Of a stretch of DNA of 64,000 bases, positions 1-14,199 are shown piece by piece. Under the pieces are notes generated by a model. That model saw only the letters and a program-made list of their open reading frames with translations. It searched no databases and was not told the origin of the DNA. Each line of letters opens with the position of its first letter. Position 1 is the first letter of the stretch. The DNA is from Phycomyces blakesleeanus NRRL 1555(-). Taxonomy: Eukaryota > Mucoromycota > Mucoromycetes > Mucorales > Phycomycetaceae. The DNA lies in the NCBI RefSeq assembly GCF_001638985.1, contig NW_017265172.1, positions 108,757-172,756 on the forward strand. The letters are read 5' to 3'. Position numbers and translations under genes: made by a program.

Positions 1-934
1 GCGTGTCGGTTAATTATGTAGGCTATAAAAATGTATATTCACCCCAAATCGGGGGTTGCGCGATAAAGTAGAAATAGAAAAAAAGGAAGGAACGGCTGTG
101 GTTTCAAGGTTAAACAAGCATGAGTTACACTACATGCGGCAATTGCAAGTAAACTTTTTAGACACAGAATCTCGGCAATTAGTATAAGAAATGTAGGTAC
201 TGTTCAACGCCTGTTATAGAGGTTTGCTACATCAGCCCCTAGAGTTCTTTTCTTGTTTTGTTTTGTTTTGGTAAATGTTCATGTATGTATATATGTTATT
301 TGTGTGAATTGGGGCAGAGTTTAAAAGCATATGTATATTAGCAAGCTTTTTCTTTAGTCTGACGGACATTTCTAGTGATAGGAGCAAGAATTACAGCCTT
401 GTCAGTCAAGGTAGATCAACTTTATGCTCGTGGCTTTCTCACTTTTGTGTTTCCGGTATCCAATTGATCCATCGTTCATTGTCCAATTTACTGGTTCTAA
501 CCAATCAAGTTTTGGTAACCTTTTGTGGTCGTTCATTGTGAGAAATCTCTATCAACCAAAACTACCCGATATTGTATTTATGCTTTTGAACTCCTCGCTG
601 CTTGGCAATACAGCTCTTCTTTTCTCTTTCCGTTACTCATCGCTCCAAACTCATTAAGACTGTATGTATTTTTGTCTTACTTTTTATTTTCGAGAAATAT
701 ATGCACCCAAGAAAATAGAAATAAAAAATATTTACTCTACACTTCTCGCTGTGTCTTTTCTTTCGAGCCAAGGCTTGGTCAACAAGTCTATTGCCTTTGT
801 CCATCTTACTTAACTTTAAAATAATAGTAACAATAATAATAATAACACTAATAATATAGAAACACGTTATACAAGACTAGTTATTTACAAGTGGCTTGGT
901 CTATTTTTGTTTTCTACAGAATACTATACTCACC
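1..934. other. upstream non-coding region of the G-alpha gene
   Basis: No gene can be supported here. Two overlapping open frames (424-657 and 525-824) lie over each other in an AT-rich stretch. They show no recognisable domain or splice structure, so I treat them as chance. The region presumably holds the promoter and 5' UTR of the gene that starts at 935. Confidence 0.5.
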
Positions 935-2337
935 ATGGGTTGCTGTGCATCTGTTGAATCCAACGACAATGGAAGCAGATTACGAAACGACGAAATCGAA
1001 AAACAGTTACGATCAGAGAGGCAAAATATTCAAAACGAAGTCAAGTTGCTTTTACTTGGTAAATAGGAACTACGATAAAATTTACACTGTATATACACAT
1101 ACACATACACATACACATGCACATATACATACACATGTATATGCATGTATATATATATGGGAATGAATATAGATAAATAAATACATGTATTAAATACATA
1201 AATAAATTCACAAGGGCTAGCAAATAATATATATATATATATTAAATTTAATCAGGTACTGGCGAGTCTGGAAAATCCACCGTCCTCAAACAAATGAAAC
1301 TTATTCACGAAGGCGGATTTTCAATGAGCGAACGTCTAGCTTACCGCGAAATTATTATCAGCAACACAATTCAATCAATGCAGGCTATCCTGGAAGCTAT
1401 GGACACAATGGATATCAAGGTTGCAGATCCTGAGAACCAGATGTATGCTGACACTGTAAAACACATCCCAGGACATGCCGATCAACTATCAGTAATGTCA
1501 CCAGATGTGGCTAGAGCTATACAAGCATTGTGGGAAGATCAAGGAGTCCAGACAGCTTATCATCGAAACAACGAATATCAACTAATCGACTCAGCATCCT
1601 AGTAAGAATCCAAATTTTTGGGACACAAATTTATGAATACTAAAGCTTTTCTTTTTTGGCAAAATAGTTACTTCAATACAATCGAACTCATTGGCGATCC
1701 TAATTATGTACCAACAGATCAAGACCTCTTGCAATCACGCATAAAGACAACTGGAATTACAGAAACAAAATTCGTCTGGAATGGTCTGAAATATCGAATG
1801 TTTGACGTAGGAGGACAACGATCAGAGCGCAAGAAATGGATACACTGCTTCGAAAATGTTACAGCAATCATATTTCTAGTAGCTGTTAGTGAATACGACC
1901 AGGTTCTCATTGAAGACGAATCTGTAAATCGCATGCAAGAAGCATTGGTTCTATTTGACTCTATATGGAAGTCACGATGGTTTGATAGAACATCGATCAT
2001 ATTGTTCTTGAACAAAATCGACATTCTAAAAGCCAAACTTCCTCAGAGTCCAATCCAAAGATACTTTTCAGATTACACAGGTATGGCGGTATTTTGAGTG
2101 AGAAATAGCAACAATCATATAAATTGACACATATTATTATTATTAGGTGGAGATGATTACAATGCAGCTTGTGAATTCTTCAAATGGCGTTTTCTATCCC
2201 TCAACCCTGCATCTGCCGATAAACAAGTTTATACTCATTTCACATGTGCAACAGATACCAATCAAATTCGATTTGTCATGACAGCAGTAAATGATATTGT
2301 CATGCAAACAAGCATAAGAGACATGGGCTTGGTATAA
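935..2337 (+). CDS. heterotrimeric G protein alpha subunit (Gi-like)
   Basis: GTP-binding alpha subunit that couples membrane receptors to downstream effectors at the inner face of the plasma membrane. Exons: 935-1058, 1256-1601, 1668-2080 and 2147-2337, giving 357 residues, the usual family size. The N-terminus MGCC...S carries the glycine for myristoylation and adjacent cysteines for palmitoylation. All five G boxes are visible: GTGESGKS (residues about 42-49, split by intron 1), RIKTTGI with the catalytic arginine, DVGGQ with the catalytic glutamine, NKID, and TCAT near the end. The C-terminus reads DMGLV, so the position that is the pertussis-toxin cysteine in animal Gi is methionine. Intron 1 carries a CA-rich hexanucleotide repeat. 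The gene faces MOT1 tail-to-tail. Fungi have several G-alpha paralogues, and which one this is cannot be settled here. Confidence 0.96.
1091..1140. repeat. ACACAT hexanucleotide microsatellite in G-alpha intron 1
   Basis: Several near-perfect copies of a CA-rich six-base unit run through the first intron and degrade into TA/TG-rich sequence. The same unit recurs at 61190-61230. Confidence 0.85.
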
Positions 2338-2938
2338 AAATTCACCTCTCAAACATCGACTATTATTCCCATTTAATATCTCATTTACACTCATCACCCT
2401 ATAATACGTTAATACCAACCTCTCTCTATCACTCGCCCACCTTCTTTCTTTATCTAATTATCATTGTTATGTGCCTATTGTACTTGCACAATCAGGATAT
2501 TATACTTAAATATGTATATTGTATGTTCATCGATTTTCACCTGCTCTACCAAATTTGGTTAAATAAAACATATCTAACGCTTAAATAGCCATTTTTCCAT
2601 AATTGTTTCATTGTACAAAGTGTTGTGCCAACGTTAAACTTGAACATTACACGCTTCACATGAAAACTCATTTCACGTGTTTCCAATTCCTTTAATAATA
2701 ATAGTAATAATAGTAATTTAATAGTAATTTAATAGTTAGTAGTAGCAGTAGTAGCAGTAGCAGTAGCAGTAGCAGTAGTAATAATAACAGTAACAATAAT
2801 AACAGTAACAACAGTCCCCATCAAATTCATTCTAAAATTGTCAAGAAGCTCTAAACCTTGACATACTAACATTTCATATTCTTTTTTTTTATAATTATTT
2901 ACAAATCACTTGATTTCGCTATTAGCTTTTTGGTCTTA
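2338..2938. other. convergent intergenic region, G-alpha / MOT1 3' ends
   Basis: About 600 bases between two converging genes, which must contain both 3' UTRs. It holds a run of TAA/TAG and CAG-type trinucleotide repeats near 2700-2800. I see no gene. Confidence 0.6.
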
Positions 2939-5900
2939 TCAATTTAAACCACTTATGAAACTATCAATGTTGTACTCTTCTTCATAGTCCTTGTCATCCC
3001 AAAGGTTCTCCAGGTTCTCAAGTACAGCCTTGGCCTTGCCCATACCATCTACACCCGCCGCCGCAGCCTCATCCGCCTTCTTCTTCTTTTTCCTCGATTC
3101 AGCAGCCTCTGTACTGACGCTGAAGAGATCAAGGATTTGATCTGTGTCCATACTCTGAAGTCCAGAATTCTGCTGATTCACTACAGAGTTGGCAATATTA
3201 AGCTTGAACTTCTGCAGGCCCATGATCTTTTCCTCAAGTGTGCCGCGTGTAATCAAGCGATACACATTCACAACCTTTTTCTGTCCGATACGATGTGCTC
3301 TGTCCATTGCTTGAAGATCTTTCATAGGATTCCAGTCATGCTCCACAAATATTACAGTATCTGCTCCGGTCAAGTTCAGTCCCAAGCCACCAACATGAGT
3401 GGTGAGTAATAAGACATCAATAGAAGGATCGGCATTGAATTTTTGTACAAGTTCATGGCGTTTGCTGGCATCCACAGAACCATCCAAACGGAGGTAACTC
3501 ACTGTAGGCATTAATCTTCTGAACAAGTCATTTTCAATAATATCCAACATCGTTTTGAGCTGGCAGAAAATTAATGCACGATGCTGACTAACAGCACCAA
3601 TTGCCATAGCCGCAGGATCCGACTCGGATTCTGTTGTAGTTGCGCCAATACCGCACTCTCCCAACAATTGCCTAATAAATAAACATTATATACAGAAAAG
3701 TTTATTTAGTTTATGTCCATTTAAATTTTAGTTGCCTAGAAAATCGTACCTTAATGCAAGTAGTTTTGGTGCGTTTTGAATATCATGTAATGAGGTATTT
3801 GTTCGCGTCAACTGTTTCTGAACCCGATCATAGCTTGGATGCTTGTCATTTACCACCAGAAGTGGATGATTGCATAGCTTTCTCAAGTATTGAAGGGCTT
3901 GGAAGATATGAGTAGCTGTCTTTCCTTCGCTATTTGACTTTGTGCCATCTGACTCTAAGTCCTGTTCAACTTCATTCTTTGTCTGTGATTTTGCAAACTC
4001 TTCGTACAAATTTTTCTGTAACCAAAATATTAATAAAGATTGATTCTAGAATGTGTTTAATATATATATTACCTGAAGATCACTTAGTTCGCAGTAATAA
4101 TCTTGAATAATCTTTGGTGGAAGATCATGCAGAACGTCTTCCTTAAGACGACGCAAAAGGAACGGCAAGACCTGTTTATGCAAAGCTTCAAGCGCCAGCG
4201 CACCTGAGTCACACAAATTAAACAATATATTAATATATTAATATGTTTCATATGTAGATATGAGAATTAACTAATTATTATTATTCTTTATTACCTGCTT
4301 CCTGGTCTTTAGACGAACTCTTGCTGTCTCGACTTGCCAATATAGGCTTTCCAAACCTTTCATTAAATATCTTTTCGGTCCCCAAAAAACCGGGCATAAG
4401 GAAATCGAATAAGGACCACAATTCCAAAACATTGTTCTAAAAAAAGATAGAAAGCGTTTAGCTTATTTGCACTTGATTATTCGACCAACTTCCTCTACCT
4501 GAATAGGTGTACCGGACAAGATAAGACGATGATTTGACTTAATTGTCTTGATTGCTCTTGTGATCTTTGTCTTTCCGTTCTTAATGATATGACCTTCATC
4601 AAGAATACAGTAATTCCATTGTACGTTGGATAGATCATCGATATCGTTACGAATAATATCGTACGACATGATAATAACATCGTAATTATGGAGAGTCGAG
4701 CGTAACCTGAATACACATTTATGAGAACACTGAACACTGAATAACTGATATACCTCTATATTCAGTAACACTAACCGTTTGCGTTCAGCAGGACCACCAG
4801 TGTACAAAAGTGGTTTTAAATGATCTGTGTAATTAAGCACTTCATGATACCAGTGCCCAGTCAGTGTGGGCGGACAAATTACAAGCGAAGGACAGACAAT
4901 AGAATCAGGTGCCTTTGTAGCGGCATAGCGCTTTGCTCGTAAGTAGTGATCACTTGAAAGAATACAAATCGACTGTAATGTTTTACCCAAACCCATATCT
5001 ACACGTATAAAAAACAAACAAATACAAACATATGTTAGTAATAAATCAATATGGTTATTTTTATTACTTTTAATAAAGAAATATATATATAAAATGCACT
5101 TACCGTCACACAAAATTCCATGAAGATGAAACTTGTTGAGAAATGCAAGCCAGTTAACACCCTCTTGTTGGTACTTTCGAAGCTCGGCTTTAATTTTAAC
5201 AGGAATCTCAAAGTTCTCAACTTTAGAGCTGTCAAGAAGCTGAGCCAAGAACCGACGTTCTTCATCACGATGGGAGAGTAGTTCGGCAGACATTCCTGGT
5301 GGATCAGGGATACCAGCTTCCAAAGGCACAAGCTTAATCAGCAAAGCAAAACAATTTGTGCATATCAAACGCACAGAGTCATCTGCGTCACTCATGCAGC
5401 CAAGGATAGGAACAATTAAGAATATAGTGTAAGGCAGAATCTTTGTATCAAGCATTTGGACCAAATGATAAACAAGTTCAGATGCACCTTGTCGATGGTG
5501 TACATGCATTTGATTACCAAGCTCTGGTAAAACGCGCTCGATAATAATTTGCATTGTTTCCGTTGTCAAAACATCAGCAACTGTTGCTAAGCATCGTGCA
5601 CTGACTTGACGAATTACTGCATATCGTGACATCAATGCCGTACAAATATCAGGGACAATGCTGACCATCTATAAATTTTAAATATATATATATATATACG
5701 CATGTACACAATAATAAGAGCATGAACAAAGATTTTTTTCTTGGTTTACAAAACTAAATTTTACAATATGTAATTACCTGATCGCGTAAGTCTTGAGAAA
5801 GACAAGGAACAACAGTATTGACAATGGTGAGAGCATCAATCACCTCTTGTCCTAGCTGAAGATCGCGTGCGATGAGAGCATCTGCTTCTGAAACTCCTGA

Positions 5901-8369
5901 TCTCCCTTGGAATACTTCTTTCAATTTGAGTGACATGCACTCCCATAATTTGGGAACTATCTCAAATACATGCCGACCAAACTGATCACACAATTCCTTC
6001 AATGCTGTTTCTGCGCCACGTTTCATGAGCTGAGCCTCCTTTTGTTCTGGAGTCAGTGTGATTTCCTTTGCATTTGCAAGAGGCTTTGTTACTTCCTCTT
6101 TGTGGATTGAAAGAATACCCAATGTTGTCTGGTTGTCTTCTAGAACAGGCGTCTTGGTTGTATCAGAGCACAAGAATGCACAGAGATTCTTAACCACCTT
6201 TTCATTAGGATTTGATCGTCCTACAGTACGAGCACACAGAGCAACAAGATCTGCCAAAGTTGCAGCAGATCTTTGCTGTAGCTCGGCATTTTCCTCAAAC
6301 TAAAAATGATAATAATGACGATAATAATAATAAATACACTTAGAATATTATTATATGTGTACCTTTGGGATCTAAAAAAACGTGGTTCACTGTATAGCAA
6401 AAAGCACTTGCCTTGATACTGTTCATTACACTGCGGACTAGTGAGCTCAAAGTAGAAGGCAGAACACCTAACTCAACAATTGCACCTGCTGTACTTGCAT
6501 AAACATTAATCTCTACTTTCTGTTTCAGCTCTTCATAGTAGCCCAAGGCTGCTACAACGCGTCTCTGCCGTTCTTGTAAAGATGTTACTGTGGCTGATCT
6601 GTTTTTGTTCTTTGGGAGGCGCTCAAGAAGAACATTGAATGCTTCGCCGGCTACCCAGCTTGCTGTCTCGATGCCAAACAAGGTTTCATGTTCTGGCGAA
6701 GCTTCACCCAACACATAGGTTGGCAAAATGGGGATAATTTTGGCCGGTAATTGAGCTTCTACAAACGTGTTCAAAAGTGATTGACATTCGCTGCGAATAC
6801 GTTTGAGCTGGTGAACGAGCTCGAAATAGAATCCTGTTGTGTGTGAAGCCGCGTTTTGAATGTTGTTGATCATAGCTTGAGAGAGAACTTTGGGAAAGTT
6901 ATGTGTAGCGGCCAAGATTGCGTCTGGTGGTGCGTGACTGATGCAGTCAGCCTGGTAGCGTGTTTTGAGTACAGCCTTGGCCCATTCTTCAATAGCCATA
7001 GCACCCAATTGACGTTTCAATGCCCACTGGGATGTGAGAAGAGTCAATAGTACCTCTTGGTAAGACAGTTCCATTGACTCGTCTGGCCAGGTACTCATGG
7101 CCATACCAAGTGCTGTCGTGCAGGCAATTCGACATCGCATCACTTGTTCTGTTGTGATAAGCGAGAGATCCTGAGAAATCATGCCTGCATCTAAATTGTG
7201 GCCAGAATCATCATCATCTCCACCTAGCAACATATTGGGTCCTGTATCACTGGTCTTGATTCCTTTTTTAGACGTTACATTTGTCTTCTTAGATTTGTCT
7301 GCCTTGGACAAACCACCTAATCCAAATGCTCCTGGAGGCTTGTAAAAGTGGGTGGCGACATCCAAAGGCTGCCCGACGGGCGTCATTGCGATCTCAAACC
7401 AGCTTCCGAGCCAGTTACCTGTGCCTTGGAGAACCAATTGTTGTTCTACGTGACCACCAATTGTCAATCCTCTCCAGACGTCAAGAGTTTTCTTCAATAC
7501 TTCTGGTTTCTCTTCTACTACCAAGTTCTGGAAAACAAGGCGATACACCCGCTCATCAACCCACTCTGATGATGTACCGCATTCTAAGAACGTCAATAGA
7601 GTATTTAATACCGCAAGCCGTACGCCTGTGATGGTGTGTCGAAAAAAAGGATGTAAGCGTGGGACAAGATCGCCCAATGAACATTTTCTACGGACGATCT
7701 CCATGACGCCGGGTTGTTCAAACATCTTGGCAATCAAATCCATTACCGCGCCAGTGGAGGCTGTCAAATCGTCTTTGAGGTCTATCAGACAATCCCACAA
7801 TGTTGTGATCACATTGCTAACTCTATCTTCTGTACTCATGCGTACAAATTCGGCAGTGATTGGCAGTAGCGTAGCTGCACTTACGGCGCGAACGTCATCG
7901 TCGTGATCCCGAAGACCAAGAATGACCGCTCCTGTTGTACCTTCTACCAACATCTCTACCAGATCTTTTCGTACAGCAACAGCATATTTGAGACCCAACA
8001 AACCAGCGTGGCGGACTTCCCAGATAGATCTTTCGTGAAATGCCGGGCCGTCTTGCGTAATGAGTTGTAAGAGTGTCGCGTGTACTTTTGCAACTGATTC
8101 TGGTCGCATTGATTGAAGAACAACACCAAGGGTCTGAGAGCATGTTTCTCGTACGGGACAGACGACTTGATCGGAAACAAAATCGGCAAATCGATCCAGA
8201 GCAAATACACACAAAAGTCTGATGGCCACATCCTCAAGCCATGCATTGTGTAATTCTTCGTTCTTCTGGACAGAGAATCCCTCTTTTTAATATATATATA
8301 ATAACAACAATCCATAAGAATTTGGATAAAAAATCACATTAGCCTTTGGTCGTTTTACTTGTGGGCTTT

Positions 8370-8411
<42 letters not shown>

Positions 8412-9925
8412 GAAGCTTACCTATTTTTCCAGCGCCTCCTCCATGGGCCTTTACAATACTTCTGATACCGATACCTGCACCGTGACGGATCTCCCATGCG
8501 GGATCAAAAAGATCCATGCACAAATGTTCACAAACCATCTTAAAAGGCCATTCTGATGAAGGTCTTTCTGCCAATGTTTCATGCGAGTGTGCTGGCTTCT
8601 TTGTTTCCACAACAAATTTATTAGACTTTGGCTGTGCTGTCAGTTCAAAGCCTGGAGATACACAGAGAAAATTAAGTGAGATTATATTCAACAACAGGAA
8701 CAGCAACCAAATGTGAAGAAAGAAGAAGGAGGTGTAACGATTTATTATAATTACCTTCTTTCTCTTCTACTTTGACTGGTTTTGGGACAGCAAACTCTGA
8801 TTTGCCTTTAAGATCCAAGACGCGTACTCTAAAGCGCAACGATTAATTACTACCATACATCATCGTGATCTAATGCAGATCCATTCACAAGAATATTAAG
8901 GGTCGATGGAATTGTATCTGATCTTCTTACTTGTCTTTGCTCTTATTAAGTTTTGCATCTTGTTTCATTTTGCGCTTAAGCATATTACGTTCGCGTGCTG
9001 AAAGCCCAGCCATATTAACTTCGGCTGCCGCAGGAGTGATTGGTGCCGAAGAAAGTGAAGACGAAGACGAAGAAGGAGAAGGAGTTGGGCTTCCGGTTGG
9101 TTTTTTCTGGGTGACCTTTGGTTTTATGCGCGTCTCAAGGTCGCAATCGTCAACCAGATCAACTATACTTCATTCATTAGAATTCATCTTTTTTTTTCTT
9201 CTTCTTTTTTTTCTCTCTCTCCCCTCATCTTGGTAATTCCATCAGCTTTACCATCCATAAATTGACTGCCTAAACCCAAACGTTCTCTAAGATTGCGTCG
9301 TTGTAATTCTAGTCGTTCTTGTGGTGTCATGTCTGAAAAGTCAATGTCGTATTCTTTTCCAGCCGAGCCCAAGAGTAATTTTCCATGGGTGAGGACTGAT
9401 GCAAGATCGAATTGATGAAAGCTTAGTTTGTGAGTGTCTTCCAGTGTTTCGTCGCATCCTTCGGCGGATTCCTTGGGGTCCCAGACAGGGACATTAGCAG
9501 CAATTGCTTCTAAAGCCAGACCTGCTGCCCATCGAGTATCCCATGCTTTACTCCGGAGATGAACCACAACCTAGAATTATAGTCGTTGAGGATGTGTTTG
9601 ATGGTTGTATTTTTGTCTTTCTTCTCATATATATATATGCTTATATATATATATATATATTACCCTAGACAATAGATTATATAGTTCTCCTGGATGCTGT
9701 TTTTGAATTTCGCCCAGTTGTTGGGCTGCAGTGCGTCTGACGGCTGCAGTCGACCCAGTGTCTAACAAGAGCACTAGACGGTCGAGTCTGAAAAAGAGTA
9801 GTTGAGCATCGAGATATTAAAAGGTATTATATATATATATAATATTATTCAATAGTGTTCAAGTGTATATAAATATGTATGTATACATAAATGTGTTTAT
9901 ATATATATATATACCTTGTCGCCAT
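2939..9925 (-). CDS. MOT1: MOT1/BTAF1, TATA-binding-protein-removing Snf2 ATPase
   Basis: Swi2/Snf2-family ATPase that binds TBP through N-terminal HEAT repeats and strips it from DNA, acting on transcription in the nucleus. Exons (5' to 3'): 9915-9925, 9664-9787, 9252-9570, 8931-9162, 8755-8828, 8421-8651, 6412-8282, 5778-6299, 5104-5668, 4776-4998, 4499-4706, 4295-4436, 4073-4203, 3750-4015, 2939-3671. They sum to 1883 residues, close to yeast and human MOT1. The N-terminus ([15 protein letters not shown], then [13 protein letters not shown]) matches the family's first repeat. The ATPase core shows MGLGKT (residue about 1317), the diagnostic DEGH box (not DEAH), LSGTPIQ, and the helicase C-terminal block with [14 protein letters not shown] and RAHRIGQ. 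The start is an 11-nt first exon. The intron at 6300-6411 has a GC donor. A serine-rich stretch in exon 4 is low complexity. Confidence 0.97.
8374..8407. repeat. (TA)n tract in a MOT1 intron
   Basis: An uninterrupted AT dinucleotide run just downstream of the donor of the intron between MOT1 exons 6 and 7. Similar shorter (TA)n tracts lie in many introns of this window. Confidence 0.85.
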
Positions 9926-12900
9926 AAGAAAAAGGAGTCTTTTTGCACAAGGTCAAATTTTGTTAACAGTGGCTTTGGCATCTAATGCAGCATTGAGCAA
10001 CCTTTATACAAAATTCGTGTTTGCGCCCTTTCAGGCCAACAGTCACATCCTTGCTCGCATGAGAGTTTTTTTTTTGGAGCCAAATGTAGCAAGTAAAAAT
10101 CTCATACATACATACACACACACACATCGGTAGACGTTTACACATAGAGATGACCTTAATTGAGTTTTAGTTCTTTCACACATTTCTCCAATATCATACG
10201 ATGAACCAAATTATAAGCTCTTTTTTTTTACTTTTATTTTTACTCAATATCATTACTATATCTTTTTCCTCATCAATAAGCTTAACAATGTACATCCCTA
10301 TGATAATCTTATATGATTGTGTAGATACCTTTTTCGCTTAATGTTGTTTTTAAAAGTTAAATCTTAAAATGAAAAATTTAGTTAAATAAAATACGCACGA
10401 ACACACATAATGATACACTTATACAGTCTTATCATCGATAACAAAAAAAAGGAAAACACAATTGAGGAAGACTATGATGGAACACAATTGAGAATAAGAA
10501 TAATCGACAAACATTACACCCTAAAACAATCTCTTTCAACGAGAAATCTTCGAGCTTTCTATATTTTGCTTTTATAAAAAAAACAATTAGAATGCTGCAG
10601 GTAGATCAAGCAAACCAAACCTAATGGCAGCTTAATTTTTTATTTGATTCTATTTTAATTCGATTGATTCGCCCTAATCGATACAACCCGCAATTCAAAA
10701 ACAATAATAAAAACAACAGCGCAATAACAGCAGAAATAATAAAATAGCAGGATGGTTGGGTTAACTCGATCTTTTTTTTTACCCACTATGTATATTGATG
10801 TAGAATATATTTGAAAAAAAGGGATAAATATGATTCACATTGTAAGTAAGGGGATATTTGCAATGTCAAGGATTATGAACGTCTTTAAACTCTGACGATT
10901 TGGCTTGTAAAATTTTAATATATATCGACCAAACTGTAATGGCTTATGAAATAGACGCTATTGTAAATTCTGAAGAGAAATCATCTGTAATCTGTAACCA
11001 ATAATGATGTGGGGTATCTCTTTCTCTTTCATGTTTAATTTTGGTAATAAAAATTACTACAGTGTCTGGATGGGCATATGCTTTATAGAAATAAACAAAT
11101 CGAAATGAATCCAAACTATGCTTTATCCATTTTGCAAAGAAGTATAAACTTATTTAAAGATTATATACGTAATAGATACACACAATAATCAGTTAAAGAA
11201 AAGGCAAAAACAAAAACAAAACAACAAATAGGGATGGAGCTTAATAAGGAATCCATCCACATTTGCTCGTATTAAATTAAGCCAAATATTGTATATTTTT
11301 GGACAAGTATTTCTCACGGAAATCAGCTACCTTTTAATGATTTGGTCAGTTTATGAAGAGTAATTGGTATTTCCAAAGTTGATAGGTTCATGCGTTCTTG
11401 ACTATACATGATCACGAAATACAAAAACGACAATATCATATTATCGTAAATTAGGATAGTAACAAATGGTTATTTGGAAACAATGGTACAATCTCTCTAC
11501 TTCGTAGTGTCTTGGGAGTTCTGCTTTTTTTTAGAGTGTCATTATATAGTTAAAGTCAAAGTAGTTGCTGTATCGAATTACTGGGATACTTTGATAGAAT
11601 GGTGCGAGTTTTTTCTTTTATTCAGAAGAACATTTACATACATTTCCGCACACCTTTAGGTTAAATACTTGTATCACATATAGCAATTAGTTCAGCCCTT
11701 TGTTCTAGATCAGAACTGAATCCCTAGATTATAACAAAAATGACCACCCCTCCTCCTCCTCTTTCAGCCTTTCAATTTCCTTGAATATTTAGAGAGAAAT
11801 CGTTCTCCAGAGTTTTTCTTTTTTTTTTTGCTTTTCTTTTTTCAGCTTGTCGATATCATATACTATCAATATAGCTCCTTTGGTACATTAGAAATTATAA
11901 ATTGACTAATACAGGTTATAAATTCTCACACATCACTTTTGATACCCCATATAATTGTAATTATTCGGGTATTTGATAATATGTCTTTCCGAAAATAGAG
12001 AATTTGATTGAGCCACCTAGGTACCACATGGCTTCATTTCAAGCAACAGCTGTATTTGTAGCGTAATATTTACAACGCTTTTTGAATAGCACGTACAATA
12101 GATATTCAAATATTATAAAGGTGTGCTGCGAACTAGACCGCGCTTTTATTTTTATTTTCTTTATTGTATTATTTCAATTACTTTAAATATTGTGCTGCAA
12201 GTCGTTTGATTTAACGCTTGAGAAAAAGAAAAACAAAAGCAGGTTATATACTAAGAAGAAACACAGAGAGATTGGGGTTTTTCTTGAACGACATTTTCCG
12301 GGCTTTGTAGTAATCATGTCTACTTTATAGGGTGATCATTAGATTAAATATCAAATTATACCAGTGTGCTTTTATTTGATTTCAAGAAATCAGACAGAAA
12401 AACAGACGCATACACAAATATGGGTTTGAAGAGACTTTAAGTTTCAAGCTCAAGAAAGGCACACAAATATTGATGTGATACTGCGATTGGTTCTTGTGTA
12501 AATTAAGGGTATAGGATATTTAAGTATTTACTTTATAGAAAGAAAGAAAGAGCAATGTAAAAGAGGGTGTTTTCATAAAGAGCCCTCTAAAAATATGATT
12601 TTTTTCCTTTTGTTCTTCTTTATTGTATCAAAGCATACACAGTATAATTATTTTTGAGTTACTTTTGTTCAATGTTAAATGTTACATTTTTCATACGGGT
12701 GCAAATTACCCGACAAAAAGAATCGAGAACAGAAAATGTAGAATATTTCGGAAAATCCATCGGAGAGCCCATGTTGTGTAAAAGGTACACATTATGTTTA
12801 TAGAATCCCTTGGTCTTCTTTTTCTTTTTCTTTTTGGTCACTATGAACAGGTGAGAAGGGCTTTCTTGGAACCCTAAAAAAATACAGAGATAAATACGGT

Positions 12901-13594
12901 AGAATAATGAAACCGGAAGAAAAGGCATTTACTGAAGAACGGTCAAATTCGGCGTCTACTTTTTTTTCTGTACTGTATTTCTCCAAAGATTACAAATACA
13001 TTATCTACACAATAGGGATCATCATTCGTGAATAATTATCGGTAATGAAGAAAGAGGTGAAGGGTTATTTCAGTCAATAAGATTCATTTTCGAATGATGT
13101 CCTTTTTACATAAAAAAAAATGAACTAGCTGCTTATAGCAGCATATTTTTGTATTTTTCGATTTTCACCTCTTTGAAAAAGTTCATCGTCATTTTTGAAG
13201 GTGAAGTTATTATTATCCAATCATGTCATTCACAAATGATGACCCCTTTGATCAAAAACGAATATTTATTTATACAATTCTGTAAAAAAAAAACAATCTG
13301 CATTATTTCAAATACTAAAAAAAAGCGCAATTACTCTTTTGAGTCAACAAACAAACAAACAAAGAAAAATATCGGAACGATCGACACAGCTCGGTGAACA
13401 TTTAGCCTTGCTTATATAATAATTTTGGCTTAATATTTATTTTATATAAGAAAATAGAATATAGTATAAAGGGTAAAAGATAAATGAAATCGTAAAAACA
13501 GGTATTTTAGGCTTTTTTTGTTCTTTTGTTGTGTTTTATAGAGTCAAATTAATAATCCAAAGGCTTGAAAGAAAAAAAAAATAACCTCATCAAT
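9926..13594. other. 3.7 kb gene-free region between MOT1 and the nucleoporin gene
   Basis: AT-rich DNA with homopolymer runs and no open frame that carries a recognisable domain. The frames at 11474-11659, 12659-12986 and 13149-13397 are short, rich in F/K/I/Y, and overlap one another. The left end should hold the MOT1 promoter and the right end the 3' UTR of the nucleoporin gene. I see no RNA gene. Confidence 0.55.
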
Positions 13595-14166
13595 TCAATT
13601 TTTTGAGGAAAACCATAAATTACGACTTTCCTTTGACTTTGACGCCTTTTTCGACTCGACAGAGTAAATCCAGTGGAGTTTAGCGATCGCCTTTCATAAA
13701 TAAAGAGAGAGAGAGCAAAACAATATTGTCATTCAAAATAATAAAAATAATAGCAAGAACAGTGCAATATAATATATATTATATATATATATATAGACAT
13801 ATTTACCTTTTTGAATTCGTCTTTATCATTTTGCCGTTTATCAATTTCATATTCCAAAATTGAGATTTGCTTAAATAACTCTAGCTCTTCAACCGTAACA
13901 TCTGGGCTGTGAATATCTGCCATCGATCTTGACAAAGTCTTTACTCGCTCTACCAGGTGACTATAATTTTTCACTGCGTTTTCAAGCTTTTCTCTATATA
14001 CTTTTACGGTTTCAACAGACAAAATATTGTCTAATTTTGAAGATAGTTTCTCCAAAGTATTTGTTTGATTTTCGTAGACGAGTTTTTGAGCTGCAACTCT
14101 ATGTACACAAACCAAAATCATAATATATATATTGTTGGTGTTGTTATAAATGAATGATGTTCAAGA

Positions 14167-14199
<33 letters not shown>

